A stretch of DNA of 64,000 bases. Source: Veillonellaceae bacterium (GTDB lineage Bacteria > Bacillota > Negativicutes > Veillonellales > Dialisteraceae). Each line of letters opens with the position of its first letter. Position 1 is the stretch's first letter. The notes beneath the pieces are model-generated. The model had not been told where the DNA came from and did not search any database. It saw only the letters and a list, made by a program, of their open reading frames with translations. The position numbers and the translations under genes are program-made. The stretch is taken from the NCBI GenBank assembly GCA_025992895.1, contig DAJPGA010000001.1, forward strand, positions 2,252,501 to 2,316,500, read 5' to 3'. Below are positions 1 through 8,643 of this stretch, piece by piece.

Positions 1-381
1 TCTGTCAACAGGTTTTTTGATGATTTTTTACTCTTTTTTGAAGGAAATCTTTCCTACCGCAAATGAGCTGCATTGTTGACGAAATTTAGTGGCAGGGTGA
101 GGATTTTACAACTAGATATTGTGGAGGGAGGAGCGTTTTGGAAAAGAGATAGTGCTTTTGCACTTGACCTTGCTCTGGAAGAGAAGGGGAACCGCTTTGC
201 GGTGGATGAGTTGCATTTCGTACTGACGCAAGTCTGGTTGTAATGTTCTATTTAAAAGAGCTTATTGATATGAAAGCGTACCTTGGCTTTTTAGCGGAGA
301 TGCGGGATTGGAGTTAAAACCAAACAACCAAAGCTAACGCTTTGTAGAACTACATCTCATCCGACGCCTCCGGCGCCACCT
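1..381. repeat. Gene-free left edge with intergenic repeats
   Basis: No gene is seen. Bases 1-120 are AT-rich with no recognisable element. From about 165 to 235 there is a reverse-strand copy of the dispersed intergenic repeat (CTTGACCTTGCTCTGG, then a GAACCGC..GCGGT hairpin, then GATGAGTTGCATTT). From about 320 a forward unit begins (AACCAAACAACC, AACTACATCTCATCC, GC-rich hairpin, CCACCT) and is cut at 381 by the first IS copy. Confidence 0.75.
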
Positions 382-440
382 TGGTATGATTCAACAAGAA
401 AGACAGAATAATATCATAAATATATTAGGAGGTCATTCTT

Positions 441-1172
441 ATGCCATGTAAAACCAAAGCGTCCCCGGAGGAAATGTTAGACCAGATTGCTTCATATCTC
501 TATCAGGGTGTTACGATTACCCAGGCAGCTGAAAATCTTCATATGAGCCGCATAACATTCAGGAAATGGGTCCTCCGGTATAAAGAGGAGGGCTTTAAGG
601 GATTGCGGCCCAGGCAGCATTTGTCTTACTACTCCAATCAGATGAAGATCCAGGCCGTAAAGGAATATCTTAAAGGCGGTGTTTCCATGCTTTCCGTCTG
701 TGCCAAATACAGAATTTCCGGCACACTCTCCCTTAAAACATGGATTGAGGCGTATAATGAGCATAAGTTGACAGACCTCGTTTCTGAAGGAGGAGATCTT
801 ATGGGCAAACGCCAGCAATCGGTCAAGGAAGAGCGAGTCAGAATCGTTCAGGAGTGCATCGCCAGTGGATGCGATTATAACAAGATAGCCAAGAAGTACA
901 ACATGTCCTACCAAACGCTCTACACATGGGTAAAAAAGTTCAAGGAAATGGGCGAAGTTGGTCTTGAGGATTACAGAGGAAAGCCGATCAGGCTCCAAAC
1001 GCCCCGGACCGAAGAAGAACAGCTGCGTCAGGAGAATGCCAGACTTCTTGAAGAACAGAAGGATCTTATAGCAGAGATTGCCCTGCTAAAAAAAAAGATG
1101 GAGATAGAGGAAAGGTTGCGTTCCTCGAAGGATTCAGCCTTACTCACCTTCTCAGAGATTTTAAAGCCATAA
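441..1172 (+). CDS. IS3-family transposase OrfA (DNA-binding subunit), copy 1
   Basis: This 243-residue protein binds the element's ends and forms the N-terminal half of the frameshifted transposase. Three helix-turn-helix-like segments can be read at about residues 10-60 (ITQAAENLHMSRITFRKWV), 65-105 (MLSVCAKYRISGTLSLKTWI) and 128-170 (YNKIAKKYNMSYQTLYTWV). A leucine-zipper-like coiled coil follows at about 190-230. Usual OrfA proteins are 90-180 residues, so this one is long. The start follows AGGAGGT by seven bases. An internal GGAGGAG precedes an in-frame ATG at 801. The A9G run at 1088-1097 near the 3' end is the likely frameshift site. Confidence 0.93.
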   Translation: MPCKTKASPEEMLDQIASYLYQGVTITQAAENLHMSRITFRKWVLRYKEEGFKGLRPRQHLSYYSNQMKIQAVKEYLKGGVSMLSVCAKYRISGTLSLKTWIEAYNEHKLTDLVSEGGDLMGKRQQSVKEERVRIVQECIASGCDYNKIAKKYNMSYQTLYTWVKKFKEMGEVGLEDYRGKPIRLQTPRTEEEQLRQENARLLEEQKDLIAEIALLKKKMEIEERLRSSKDSALLTFSEILKP

Positions 1173-2044
1173 AAGAAGTCCATGAAGAAACCAACATCTC
1201 CATAGAAAGTCTCTGCCGACTCTCAAAGGTCTCCCGGGCAGCTTATTACGGATGGCTGAATCATATTAAGAGCGGCCGTGAACTGCTGAGAGAAAAGGTC
1301 GCACAGGAGGTCATGAAAACCCATCAGGAATATCCGGATATGGGATACCGCCGGATTAACGATTGGATCAAGAAGGATGACAACATCAATATAAATGTAA
1401 GCGACAGTCTGGTTCTTCGTATCATGCGGATACTTAATATTAAGTCCGTGATCAAGTACAAGACCGATGGTTGCACTCGTAACGCAAAGGATCCAAAGTA
1501 CATTTTTGAAAACCTGCTGAACCGTGACTTTGATGCCGGCGTGTCCAATGCAAGATGGATGACGGATGTCACTGAATTCAAGTACACAACTGCTGATGGA
1601 GTTTTGCACAAGTTATATTTAAGCGCGATTATTGACGGCCATGATCGCCGGATTGTCTCTTATGTCATCGGCGACAGGAACAATACTGCACTGGCTTTTG
1701 AGACAATGGAAAAGGCACTTAAAGAGAATCCTGGAGAACATCCAATGATTCATACCGACCGCGGATTCCAGTATACAAGCAACGGATTCCATAAGATTGT
1801 TGAAAAAGCAGGACTGGTTCACAGCATGTCCCGTGTAGGCTGCTGTGCAGACAACGGTCTGATGGAAGGGTTCTGGGGAATGCTGAAGCGCGAACGTTAC
1901 TACACACGTAAATTCACCAGCCGTAAAGCAGTGGTAAGCATGATCAACGGCTACATCTACTTCTACAACAACAAACGCATTCAGCGCAAATTACATCTTT
2001 TAGCTCCAATGGAAGTATTCAACGCAGCTCCAATGGCTGCATGA
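1097..2044 (+). CDS. IS3-family transposase OrfB (DDE catalytic domain), copy 1
   Basis: OrfB is read in the -1 frame relative to orfA after slippage on A9G; the interval begins at the first codon after the run. The predicted product begins with a KVSRAAYYGW HTH_21-like segment. An rve integrase core follows with the DDE residues in MTDVTEF, HTDRGFQY and NGLMEGFWG. The first ATG in this frame lies only at 1313, inside the domain, which supports expression as an OrfAB fusion of about 530 residues. The frame is intact to the stop. Confidence 0.9.
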   Translation, partial: DGDRGKVAFLEGFSLTHLLRDFKAIKEVHEETNISIESLCRLSKVSRAAYYGWLNHIKSGRELLREKVAQEVMKTHQEYPDMGYRRINDWIKKDDNININVSDSLVLRIMRILNIKSVIKYKTDGCTRNAKDPKYIFENLLNRDFDAGVSNARWMTDVTEFKYTTADGVLHKLYLSAIIDGHDRRIVSYVIGDRNNTALAFETMEKALKENPGEHPMIHTDRGFQYTSNGFHKIVEKAGLVHSMSRVGCCADNGLMEGFWGMLKRERYYTRKFTSRKAVVSMINGYIYFYNNKRIQRKLHLLAPMEVFNAAPMAA

Positions 2045-2109
2045 TTAAGATTAAAGTACGATTAGATTTTTTATGATATTTATTTGTCTGTATTAACAAA
2101 TCCGCACCA

Positions 2110-2280
2110 CCTTCTCCTTCGGAGCAAGGTTAACACCCTTAAACCGAACTTCGTTCGATGGAAAACCATACTACCAGTCTTCGACTGAGGAAATGCAACT
2201 CATCCGTCAGCTCCGCTGACACCTTCCCTTCCAGGGCAAGGTCAAAGGCGTACCTTGGCACTTCTGCTGCGCTGCGAAAG
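2110..2280. repeat. Intergenic hairpin repeats after IS copy 1
   Basis: The right half of the interrupted repeat (CCTTCTCCTTCGGAGCAAGG) is followed by a complete unit at about 2160-2255: AACCATACTACC, a small hairpin, GAAATGCAACTCATCC, hairpin GTCAGC-TCC-GCTGAC at 2206-2220, then CCTTCCCTTCCAGGGCAAGG and the tail GGCGTACCTTGGC. Confidence 0.8.
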
Positions 2281-2286
2281 CAGCAA

Positions 2287-2321
2287 GCAAAAAGGAGGCC
2301 TTCGATGGGTCTCCTTTTTGC
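2287..2321 (-). terminator. Intrinsic terminator of the DUF1848 gene
   Basis: An 11-bp perfect stem (GCAAAAAGGAG with CTCCTTTTTGC) carries an A-run on one side and a T-run on the other, so it can work in both directions. It lies 48 bases past the stop of the reverse-strand gene ending at 2369. Confidence 0.75.
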
Positions 2322-2368
2322 ATTCCTATTCTCCTTTTGTATTTCCCTTTTCTCTTTCCTGCCTGTTT

Positions 2369-3301
2369 TTAAAAGAGGCTAATCTCTCTATCGATCCAGG
2401 TTTCTTGTCTGGCTTCTACTACTTGGTCTTCTTTTTCTACGTGGCCTATGAGGAGCGGGGAGCTTGGGTCGTGGTGGTTTCTGTTTTCGATGACGGCTTC
2501 GGGGCTTTCGTTGGCGTAGCAGTATTTGCAGAGGTGCGGGCAGGTGGTGTAGGCGCCTATGTCGTTTCCGAGGAGGCAGGCGCAGCCTTGTCTGGCCTGG
2601 TGGGTTTTGATGTTTGGGATCTTGAGTTTGATTCCGAAGGCTTTTTCTAGTTTTTCTTTTGTCATGCAGCCGCTGGTGTCTATGCCAACTTTTGCCAGTC
2701 TCGGGTCTTCGAGGCAGGAGGAGACTTGGATGCCGTGCTGCTCTCCTATCTTTGCCATTCTTTCTGCCATGTGGTACTGGATTTCGTGGCTGACTCTTTC
2801 TGCTTCGGGGAAGTTTCGGATGGTTTTCTTGTATAGGTCGATGAAGGAAATGACGCAGTTTTCTGTGCTTCCTTCTAGTTTCTCAGCCATGTCTCTGAAG
2901 GCGCGGATGTGGCGTTCGGGTGTGAAGGTATCTGTCAGGAGTATGGGATCGTACCGCCAGACGGTTCTTTCTTTTCCTACTATCCCTGACAGTTTCCTGA
3001 AGGAGGAAATGGTTTCTTCTACGGGCGGGACGTTGGGTTCTATATCTCTGCCGTAGGGCGTGATGGTGACGTGCCAGTACTGGCGGAAGGCTGCCAGTTC
3101 CCCCAATTTCCCCAGCATGGGCGCGGGGTTCTTGGTGCAGAAGGCGATGATGTCTACGACTTCGGGGTCGATTTTGTACCTGGTGATTCTCTGGTAGTTG
3201 AAAGGGTTCCGCACCATGACGGAGCCTTCGCGGACGCGGCGAAGGAACCAGTCAGAATAGAAGGCTGGTATGTCGGTTCTCTGCCCTGTGTTTAAGATCA
3301 T
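2369..3301 (-). CDS. DUF1848 family protein (radical-SAM-like cysteine cluster)
   Basis: The 310-residue protein matches the DUF1848 family by overall pattern: an N-terminal MILNTGQRTDIPAFY segment, CTKNPAPM near residue 55, a central WRYDPI motif, and a C-terminal cysteine cluster GCAC...TTCPHLCKYCYAN. The last part (CPHLCKYC) resembles a CxxxCxxC Fe-S ligand set, but it lies at the C-terminus, unlike in ordinary radical SAM enzymes. The biochemical role of the family is not known to me. The start follows AAGGAGCGCC. It is monocistronic, 12 bases downstream of the DUF445 pair on the same strand, and may share their transcript. Confidence 0.8.
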   Translation of the reverse strand: MILNTGQRTDIPAFYSDWFLRRVREGSVMVRNPFNYQRITRYKIDPEVVDIIAFCTKNPAPMLGKLGELAAFRQYWHVTITPYGRDIEPNVPPVEETISSFRKLSGIVGKERTVWRYDPILLTDTFTPERHIRAFRDMAEKLEGSTENCVISFIDLYKKTIRNFPEAERVSHEIQYHMAERMAKIGEQHGIQVSSCLEDPRLAKVGIDTSGCMTKEKLEKAFGIKLKIPNIKTHQARQGCACLLGNDIGAYTTCPHLCKYCYANESPEAVIENRNHHDPSSPLLIGHVEKEDQVVEARQETWIDREISLF

Positions 3302-3313
3302 GGCGCTCCTTTC

Positions 3314-4600
3314 TTACATGAACTGGTGCATGAACGGGATATACGCGTACTCTAAAAGGAAATAGAAGAGTCCCCCGGCGGCAAGGCCTGTGATGGCGCC
3401 ATTGATGCGGATGCCTTCGAGGTCGGTATGGACTTTGGATTCGATGAATTCGTTCAGTTCTTCGCTGGAGAGTGCCTGAAGGACGCTGACGGCAGCACCC
3501 GCCAGAAGTGTTCTTTCATGATCGGCGAGTTCGGAAATGAGGTCCTGTGCGCCGGTATCAATGCGCGAACGGAGGACGGGATCGGCCGCGAGGCGGTCAA
3601 TGGCATGCCCCACGTAGGATTTCAGGATTTTCTCCAGTTTTGTCTTGCCGTTTTCTTCTTCGTTCCATTCGGAGAGGAGGCTCTCAATCATCGTCTTCAC
3701 TTTTTCTCCGGCCGGGTATTTTTCAAAGAGACTCTTTCCGAAGTCTTCAAGGGCCTTCTTCGTTTCTTCATCATCGGCAAAGTCATGGACGGCTTTGTCC
3801 CAGCGGGTCAAAAGTGCTTGATGGAAGGGATCGGCAGGGTCTTTCCAGCGTTCGATGGCTTTGGCAAGTGCATCGGTGCCGGAGGCTGCCATTTCTTCGT
3901 AATCGACGGTGCCGGTGAATTCGGCGGCGGAGAAGAGGAGGCGTTTGAAGAAGCCGGCCTGCTCTTTCTTCTGCTCCCCTGCTTTCTTAAGCGCCTGAGC
4001 GAGGGCTTCTTTCGCTCTTTCCTGTTTGACTCCTTCTTCGGCAAAGGACAGCAATTTCTGGAGCCATTCTTCACGGCTCATTCTGGCAAGGATTTCTTCT
4101 CTTGCCTTTCCTGCGATGAGGGAAATGAGTTTTCCTGTCTCTCCATCTGCCATGGCTGCGGCCTTTTCTTTATTTTCTTCTATGAGTCCGATCAGGAAAC
4201 GGACGCCTTCACGGGCAAGGAAGTTTTCTGCGCCTTCTCTTGCTTTTTCATTATGGAAGAATTCTTGGTCGGCGAGTTCCATGATGGATCCACCGGCTGC
4301 GCTTTTAAGGAGGCCGCTTTTGTCGATGAGTGTATCGCTGACGGCTCCTAATTTCCTGATGACAGCATCCCTGTTCGAAGGGATGAGCGGGCGGTACGGC
4401 AAATGGAAGCGTCTGCGGAAGAGGGCTTCGACGGCGATCCAGTCGGCGCAGCATCCGATGAGGCAGGACTGCGCGAGGAAGTAGAAAATGGAAACGGTTT
4501 CGGTCCCTGCCCAGGGGCTCCATGCCCGAAGGATGATGGCCGCGCCGAAAAGGATGGCGGAGGCAAGGAAGAGACGGTTGGCTGTCTGGTATCGTTTCAT
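3314..4600 (-). CDS. DUF445 family membrane protein (second of a tandem pair)
   Basis: The 428-residue protein has a hydrophobic N-terminus (LASAILFGAAIILRAW), a cytoplasmic or periplasmic alpha-helical body rich in Glu and Lys, and a C-terminal membrane segment (TGLAAGGLFYFLLEY). The motif CLIGCCADWIAVEALFRR is typical of DUF445 (YheB/YjiN-like) proteins, whose function is unclear. Its start overlaps the stop of the upstream paralogue by four bases (ATGA), which indicates translational coupling. Confidence 0.82.
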   Translation of the reverse strand: MKRYQTANRLFLASAILFGAAIILRAWSPWAGTETVSIFYFLAQSCLIGCCADWIAVEALFRRRFHLPYRPLIPSNRDAVIRKLGAVSDTLIDKSGLLKSAAGGSIMELADQEFFHNEKAREGAENFLAREGVRFLIGLIEENKEKAAAMADGETGKLISLIAGKAREEILARMSREEWLQKLLSFAEEGVKQERAKEALAQALKKAGEQKKEQAGFFKRLLFSAAEFTGTVDYEEMAASGTDALAKAIERWKDPADPFHQALLTRWDKAVHDFADDEETKKALEDFGKSLFEKYPAGEKVKTMIESLLSEWNEEENGKTKLEKILKSYVGHAIDRLAADPVLRSRIDTGAQDLISELADHERTLLAGAAVSVLQALSSEELNEFIESKVHTDLEGIRINGAITGLAAGGLFYFLLEYAYIPFMHQFM

Positions 4601-5817
4601 AATCCGCCTCCTATCATGGGTACAAGGAAGAAGAGAAGGCCCAGAATGGCACCGAAGAGGGATCCGTTCAAGCGGATGGCGGCTGTATCTTCGGAAACGG
4701 CGTCCTTGGCAAGGCCCGCCATGGTTCTTCCATCCATTGAGGAAAGTTTTTCCGTGACGGCGTTCCCGATCGATTCATGAATCTTTGGCAGGAGCGGCAG
4801 GAAGAGGCGGACGAGGAAGGCATCGAACGCACGGCGTTTCTTTTCGTCGGCAAATCCTGTCTTGATCATGGAAAGGACGATGGCCGAAAGGTGCTCTGCT
4901 GCGAGGGGTCTATTTTCTTCCCAGAGGCGGAAAGCTGTCTCTTTCCCCTTCCCTGCCAGAAGAACGGCGGCTTTCTCCGTCACGAAATGGTTCACTTTTT
5001 TCTTCACGTCTTTGTCGTCTTCGAGCGCACGAATGAGGCTGGCGCATTTTTCGTCGATAAAAAGGCGGGCAGGACTCCCCTTCTCGGTCAGGGAATCGGC
5101 CAGTTTCAAAAGTTCTTTCCGGATGAGCGTCGTCACTTCTTCTGTCTGATCCTGAACACTTGAGCGGAGAAGACCGCGGAGGAATCCATTCTGCTCGTAG
5201 TCTTTCCAGGCAGAGAGGTAAATCTTTCTGATTTCATCCTGCGTACATTCATCTTCGAGGAACGCTTTCGCTTCGCGGGCCAGAACGTCGATCAATGGAC
5301 GGCTCTTCTCCCCCGCGCGGAATTCTTCAAGGACGAGGGCGATCTGCCCAGCCCAGTCGGTGGAGGCCGCTGACTCTGCTGCTTTCGCGGAAAGGAAACG
5401 CCAGAGCGCTTCCCTGTCGATGGAGTTCAGAGAAAGGAGCGCGGCTGCATCAAGGACATTCTTCACGCCTGCTTCATGGGACAGGATCCATTTATAGAGG
5501 ACGTCGGTAGGAACGTTCTTCACGACGAGTGCCTTGATTCGCTGACGTGTCAGGAGTTCCTCGGTGATCATCTCACGGGCGAGGCGGATGATCTTGTCAC
5601 GATCTTTTGCAATGATGTCCGTCCTCTTCCCGATGCCAAGCGGCTTACCAAAGAGAGATGCGACACCGAACCAGTCGGCAAATCCTCCGACGGTAGCAGC
5701 AAAGCCCAAGTGGAAAAGCCCCTCTGCCAGAAGGGAGATATCTTTATAAGGAGCGGCCGCCGCCGTCAAGACAGCGCTCGACGCCAGGACGACATTCGCC
5801 CAAGTTTTCTTCTTCAT
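4597..5817 (-). CDS. DUF445 family membrane protein (first of a tandem pair)
   Basis: The 406-residue protein has the same layout as its neighbour: an N-terminal membrane helix (NVVLASSAVLTAAAAPY), the family motif GGFADWFGVASLFGKPLG, a long helical body and a C-terminal hydrophobic tail (GAILGLLFFLVPMIGG). The two paralogues probably arose by tandem duplication and may form a hetero-oligomer; that is inference. The start codon follows AAGGAGTCTCTT. The gene heads the three-gene reverse-strand cluster ending with the DUF1848 gene. Confidence 0.82.
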   Translation of the reverse strand: MKKKTWANVVLASSAVLTAAAAPYKDISLLAEGLFHLGFAATVGGFADWFGVASLFGKPLGIGKRTDIIAKDRDKIIRLAREMITEELLTRQRIKALVVKNVPTDVLYKWILSHEAGVKNVLDAAALLSLNSIDREALWRFLSAKAAESAASTDWAGQIALVLEEFRAGEKSRPLIDVLAREAKAFLEDECTQDEIRKIYLSAWKDYEQNGFLRGLLRSSVQDQTEEVTTLIRKELLKLADSLTEKGSPARLFIDEKCASLIRALEDDKDVKKKVNHFVTEKAAVLLAGKGKETAFRLWEENRPLAAEHLSAIVLSMIKTGFADEKKRRAFDAFLVRLFLPLLPKIHESIGNAVTEKLSSMDGRTMAGLAKDAVSEDTAAIRLNGSLFGAILGLLFFLVPMIGGGL

Positions 5818-5834
5818 AAGAGACTCCTTTCTGG

Positions 5835-6421
5835 GGGGGATTAAAAACGAACTTCGTTCGAAGAAAAACAGGAAAACTCGCTGCGCTCGAGGAAATGATT
5901 AAGATCCTGAATTTCTGCGAGGGGAGTGAGGGGGGGGTCGCACTTGACCTTGCTCTGGAAGAGAAGGTGCGCGACCTCAAATTCTGATGTCGGGCGGATG
6001 AGTTGCATTTCTGCGAACGGAGTGAGGTGGGATACTTGCCTTCCCAGACGGGGAAGGTGGGCGGCCCCGTTGCTGATGCCGCTCGGATAGGGTTGATTAT
6101 TCATCGGGCTTAGCTATATAAAAAGGTTCTGCGAGTGGAATGAGGTTGGCTTGTTTTCCATTTCGCACCTTGGGGCGGTTGTAAAAGTGTAGTAAAAAAG
6201 AGCTTTCTTTACTTATCTTTATTAATCTGAAGGCGTACCTTGGCTTTTTAGCGGAGCTGCGGGAGCGGTGATGAAAACCATACAACCGCAGCTCTGCTGC
6301 GTGGAAATCAACCCTATCCACCGCAAAGCGGTCCCCCTTCCCCGTCTGGGAAGGCGAGTAAAACCATACAACCGCCTTGCAGGCTGGGAACTACTGTATT
6401 CCCGATCTCCGACCGGACCTT
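5835..6421. repeat. Intergenic repeat cluster, both orientations
   Basis: This stretch of about 590 bases without a gene holds reverse-strand units at about 5940-6010 (TTGACCTTGCTCTGG) and 6040-6110 (CTTCCCAGACGGGGAAGG), then forward units at 6255-6421. The forward part contains ACCGCAAAGCGGT and CTTCCCCGTCTGGGAAGG hairpins and ends in CCGATCTCCGACCGGACCT, where IS copy 2 is inserted. No promoter or gene is evident. Confidence 0.8.
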
Positions 6422-6480
6422 TGGTATGATTCAACAAGAAAGACAGAATAATATCATAAATATATTAGGAGGTCATTCTT

Positions 6481-7212
6481 ATGCCATGTAAAACCAAAGC
6501 GTCCCCGGAGGAAATGTTAGACCAGATTGCTTCATATCTCTATCAGGGTGTTACGATTACCCAGGCAGCTGAAAATCTTCATATGAGCCGCATAACATTC
6601 AGGAAATGGGTCCTCCGGTATAAAGAGGAGGGCTTTAAGGGATTGCGGCCCAGGCAGCATTTGTCTTACTACTCCAATCAGATGAAGATCCAGGCCGTAA
6701 AGGAATATCTTAAAGGCGGTGTTTCCATGCTTTCCGTCTGTGCCAAATACAGAATTTCCGGCACACTCTCCCTTAAAACATGGATTGAGGCGTATAATGA
6801 GCATAAGTTGACAGACCTCGTTTCTGAAGGAGGAGATCTTATGGGCAAACGCCAGCAATCGGTCAAGGAAGAGCGAGTCAGAATCGTTCAGGAGTGCATC
6901 GCCAGTGGATGCGATTATAACAAGATAGCCAAGAAGTACAACATGTCCTACCAAACGCTCTACACATGGGTAAAAAAGTTCAAGGAAATGGGCGAAGTTG
7001 GTCTTGAGGATTACAGAGGAAAGCCGATCAGGCTCCAAACACCCCGGACCGAAGAAGAACAGCTGCGTCAGGAGAATGCCAGACTTCTTGAAGAACAGAA
7101 GGATCTTATAGCAGAGATTGCCCTGCTAAAAAAAAAGATGGAGATAGAGGAAAGGTTGCGTTCCTCGAAGGATTCAGCCTTACTCACCTTCTCAGAGATT
7201 TTAAAGCCATAA
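6481..7212 (+). CDS. IS3-family transposase OrfA, copy 2
   Basis: The 243-residue product is the same as that of copy 1. The A9G frameshift run lies at 7128-7137. The base change near 7040 is silent at the protein level. Confidence 0.93.
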   Translation: MPCKTKASPEEMLDQIASYLYQGVTITQAAENLHMSRITFRKWVLRYKEEGFKGLRPRQHLSYYSNQMKIQAVKEYLKGGVSMLSVCAKYRISGTLSLKTWIEAYNEHKLTDLVSEGGDLMGKRQQSVKEERVRIVQECIASGCDYNKIAKKYNMSYQTLYTWVKKFKEMGEVGLEDYRGKPIRLQTPRTEEEQLRQENARLLEEQKDLIAEIALLKKKMEIEERLRSSKDSALLTFSEILKP

Positions 7213-8084
7213 AAGAAGTCCATGAAGAAACCAACATCTCCATAGAAAGTCTCTGCCGACTCTCAAAGGTCTCCCGGGCAGCTTATTACGGATGGCTGAA
7301 TCATATTAAGAGCGGCCGTGAACTGCTGAGAGAAAAGGTCGCACAGGAGGTCATGAAAACCCATCAGGAATATCCGGATATGGGATACCGCCGGATTAAC
7401 GATTGGATCAAGAAGGATGACAACATCAATATAAATGTAAGCGACAGTCTGGTTCTTCGTATCATGCGGATACTTAATATTAAGTCCGTGATCAAGTACA
7501 AGACCGATGGTTGCACTCGTAACGCAAAGGATCCAAAGTACATTTTTGAAAACCTGCTGAACCGTGACTTTGATGCCGGCGTGTCCAATGCAAGATGGAT
7601 GACGGATGTCACTGAATTCAAGTACACAACTGCTGATGGAGTTTTGCACAAGTTATATTTAAGCGCGATTATTGACGGCCATGATCGCCGGATTGTCTCT
7701 TATGTCATCGGCGACAGGAACAATACTGCACTGGCTTTTGAGACAATGGAAAAGGCACTTAAAGAGAATCCTGGAGAACATCCAATGATTCATACCGACC
7801 GCGGATTCCAGTATACAAGCAACGGATTCCATAAGATTGTTGAAAAAGCAGGACTGGTTCACAGCATGTCCCGTGTAGGCTGCTGTGCAGACAACGGTCT
7901 GATGGAAGGGTTCTGGGGAATGCTGAAGCGCGAACGTTACTACACACGTAAATTCACCAGCCGTAAAGCAGTGGTAAGCATGATCAACGGCTACATCTAC
8001 TTCTACAACAACAAACGCATTCAGCGCAAATTACATCTTTTAGCTCCAATGGAAGTATTCAACGCAGCTCCAATGGCTGCATGA
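7137..8084 (+). CDS. IS3-family transposase OrfB, copy 2
   Basis: This is the -1 frame catalytic part, beginning after the A9G run, with the DDE motifs and the open frame intact. The copy appears competent to make the OrfAB fusion. Confidence 0.9.
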   Translation, partial: DGDRGKVAFLEGFSLTHLLRDFKAIKEVHEETNISIESLCRLSKVSRAAYYGWLNHIKSGRELLREKVAQEVMKTHQEYPDMGYRRINDWIKKDDNININVSDSLVLRIMRILNIKSVIKYKTDGCTRNAKDPKYIFENLLNRDFDAGVSNARWMTDVTEFKYTTADGVLHKLYLSAIIDGHDRRIVSYVIGDRNNTALAFETMEKALKENPGEHPMIHTDRGFQYTSNGFHKIVEKAGLVHSMSRVGCCADNGLMEGFWGMLKRERYYTRKFTSRKAVVSMINGYIYFYNNKRIQRKLHLLAPMEVFNAAPMAA

Positions 8085-8149
8085 TTAAGATTAAAGTACG
8101 ATTAGATTTTTTATGATATTTATTTGTCTGTATTAACAAATCCGCACCA

Positions 8150-8600
8150 CTTCTCCTTTCGGAGCAAGGTCAACACCCTTAAACCAGCCTTCGGCTGAGG
8201 AAAAGAAGTAAAACCAGACAGCCGGACTCCGTCCGTTGGTAATCAACCCTATCCACCGCAAGCGGTTCCCCTTCCCCGTCTGGGAAGGCAAGTAAAACCA
8301 TACAGCCGCCTTACAGGCTGAGAAATGCAACTCATCCGTCGGCTCCGCCGCCACCTTCTCCTCCCAGAGCAAGGTTAAAACCGGCCTACGGCCCTTCTTC
8401 CGCTAACGGGGACGCCTTTCCCGGTTGGCATGTTTTCCGAATCGCCACACTTGGCGGTTGTGAAGGTGTGATAAGAAAGAGCTTATTGATTTAGAAGCGT
8501 ACCTTGGCCTTTTGTCGGCGCTGCGGGAGCAGCAAGGTTGAAGGCGTACCTTGGCACTTTGGTTTTGCTGTGCTTTCGGCCTTCCTTACTCCCCTCCACG
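8150..8600. repeat. Intergenic repeat cluster after IS copy 2
   Basis: The cluster has the right half of the split target repeat, then a unit with CTTCCCCGTCTGGGAAGG near 8270, and a unit at about 8325-8385 with a GTCGGCTCCGCCGCC hairpin and CCACCTTCTCCTCCCAGAGC. That last unit is the closest thing in the window to an unoccupied target site. The GGCGTACCTTGGC tails lie at about 8495 and 8540. Confidence 0.8.
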
Positions 8601-8602
8601 TA

Positions 8603-8638
8603 AAAGGAGATGGGAATTCGGGGTTCTCCATCTCCTTT
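8603..8638 (-). terminator. Intrinsic terminator of the WYL regulator gene
   Basis: The stem AAAGGAGATGG pairs with CCATCTCCTTT and has flanking A and T runs. It lies directly after the stop codon of the reverse-strand gene ending at 8644. Confidence 0.75.
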
Positions 8639-8643
8639 CTTTT

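Larger units (their letters stand above)
382..2109 (+). mobile_element. IS3-family (IS150-like) insertion sequence, copy 1
   Basis: This 1728-bp element is bounded by imperfect inverted repeats. The left end reads TGGTATGATTCAAC and the right end, read inward, TGGTGCGGATTTG; both continue to a shared ATATCATAAA about 30 bases in. The flanking triplet CCT occurs at 379-381 and 2110-2112 as a target duplication. It carries orfA and orfB in the -1 arrangement of the IS3 family. Insertion is inside an intergenic hairpin repeat: left flank GGCGCCACCT, right flank CCTTCTCC. The boundaries were fixed by comparing all copies in the window. Confidence 0.95.
6422..8149 (+). mobile_element. IS3-family (IS150-like) insertion sequence, copy 2
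   Basis: This is a full-length 1728-bp copy, identical to copy 1 apart from a G-to-A change near 7040. The target duplication is CTT at 6419-6421 and 8150-8152. The right flank reads CTTCTCCTTTCGGAGC, the same repeat position as copy 1. Confidence 0.95.

Noticed and set aside
492..998. A 168-codon reverse-strand frame opposite orfA, repeated in every IS copy
   Set aside because: It is an antisense shadow of a conserved transposase gene, has no ribosome binding site, and recurs only because the IS is repeated.
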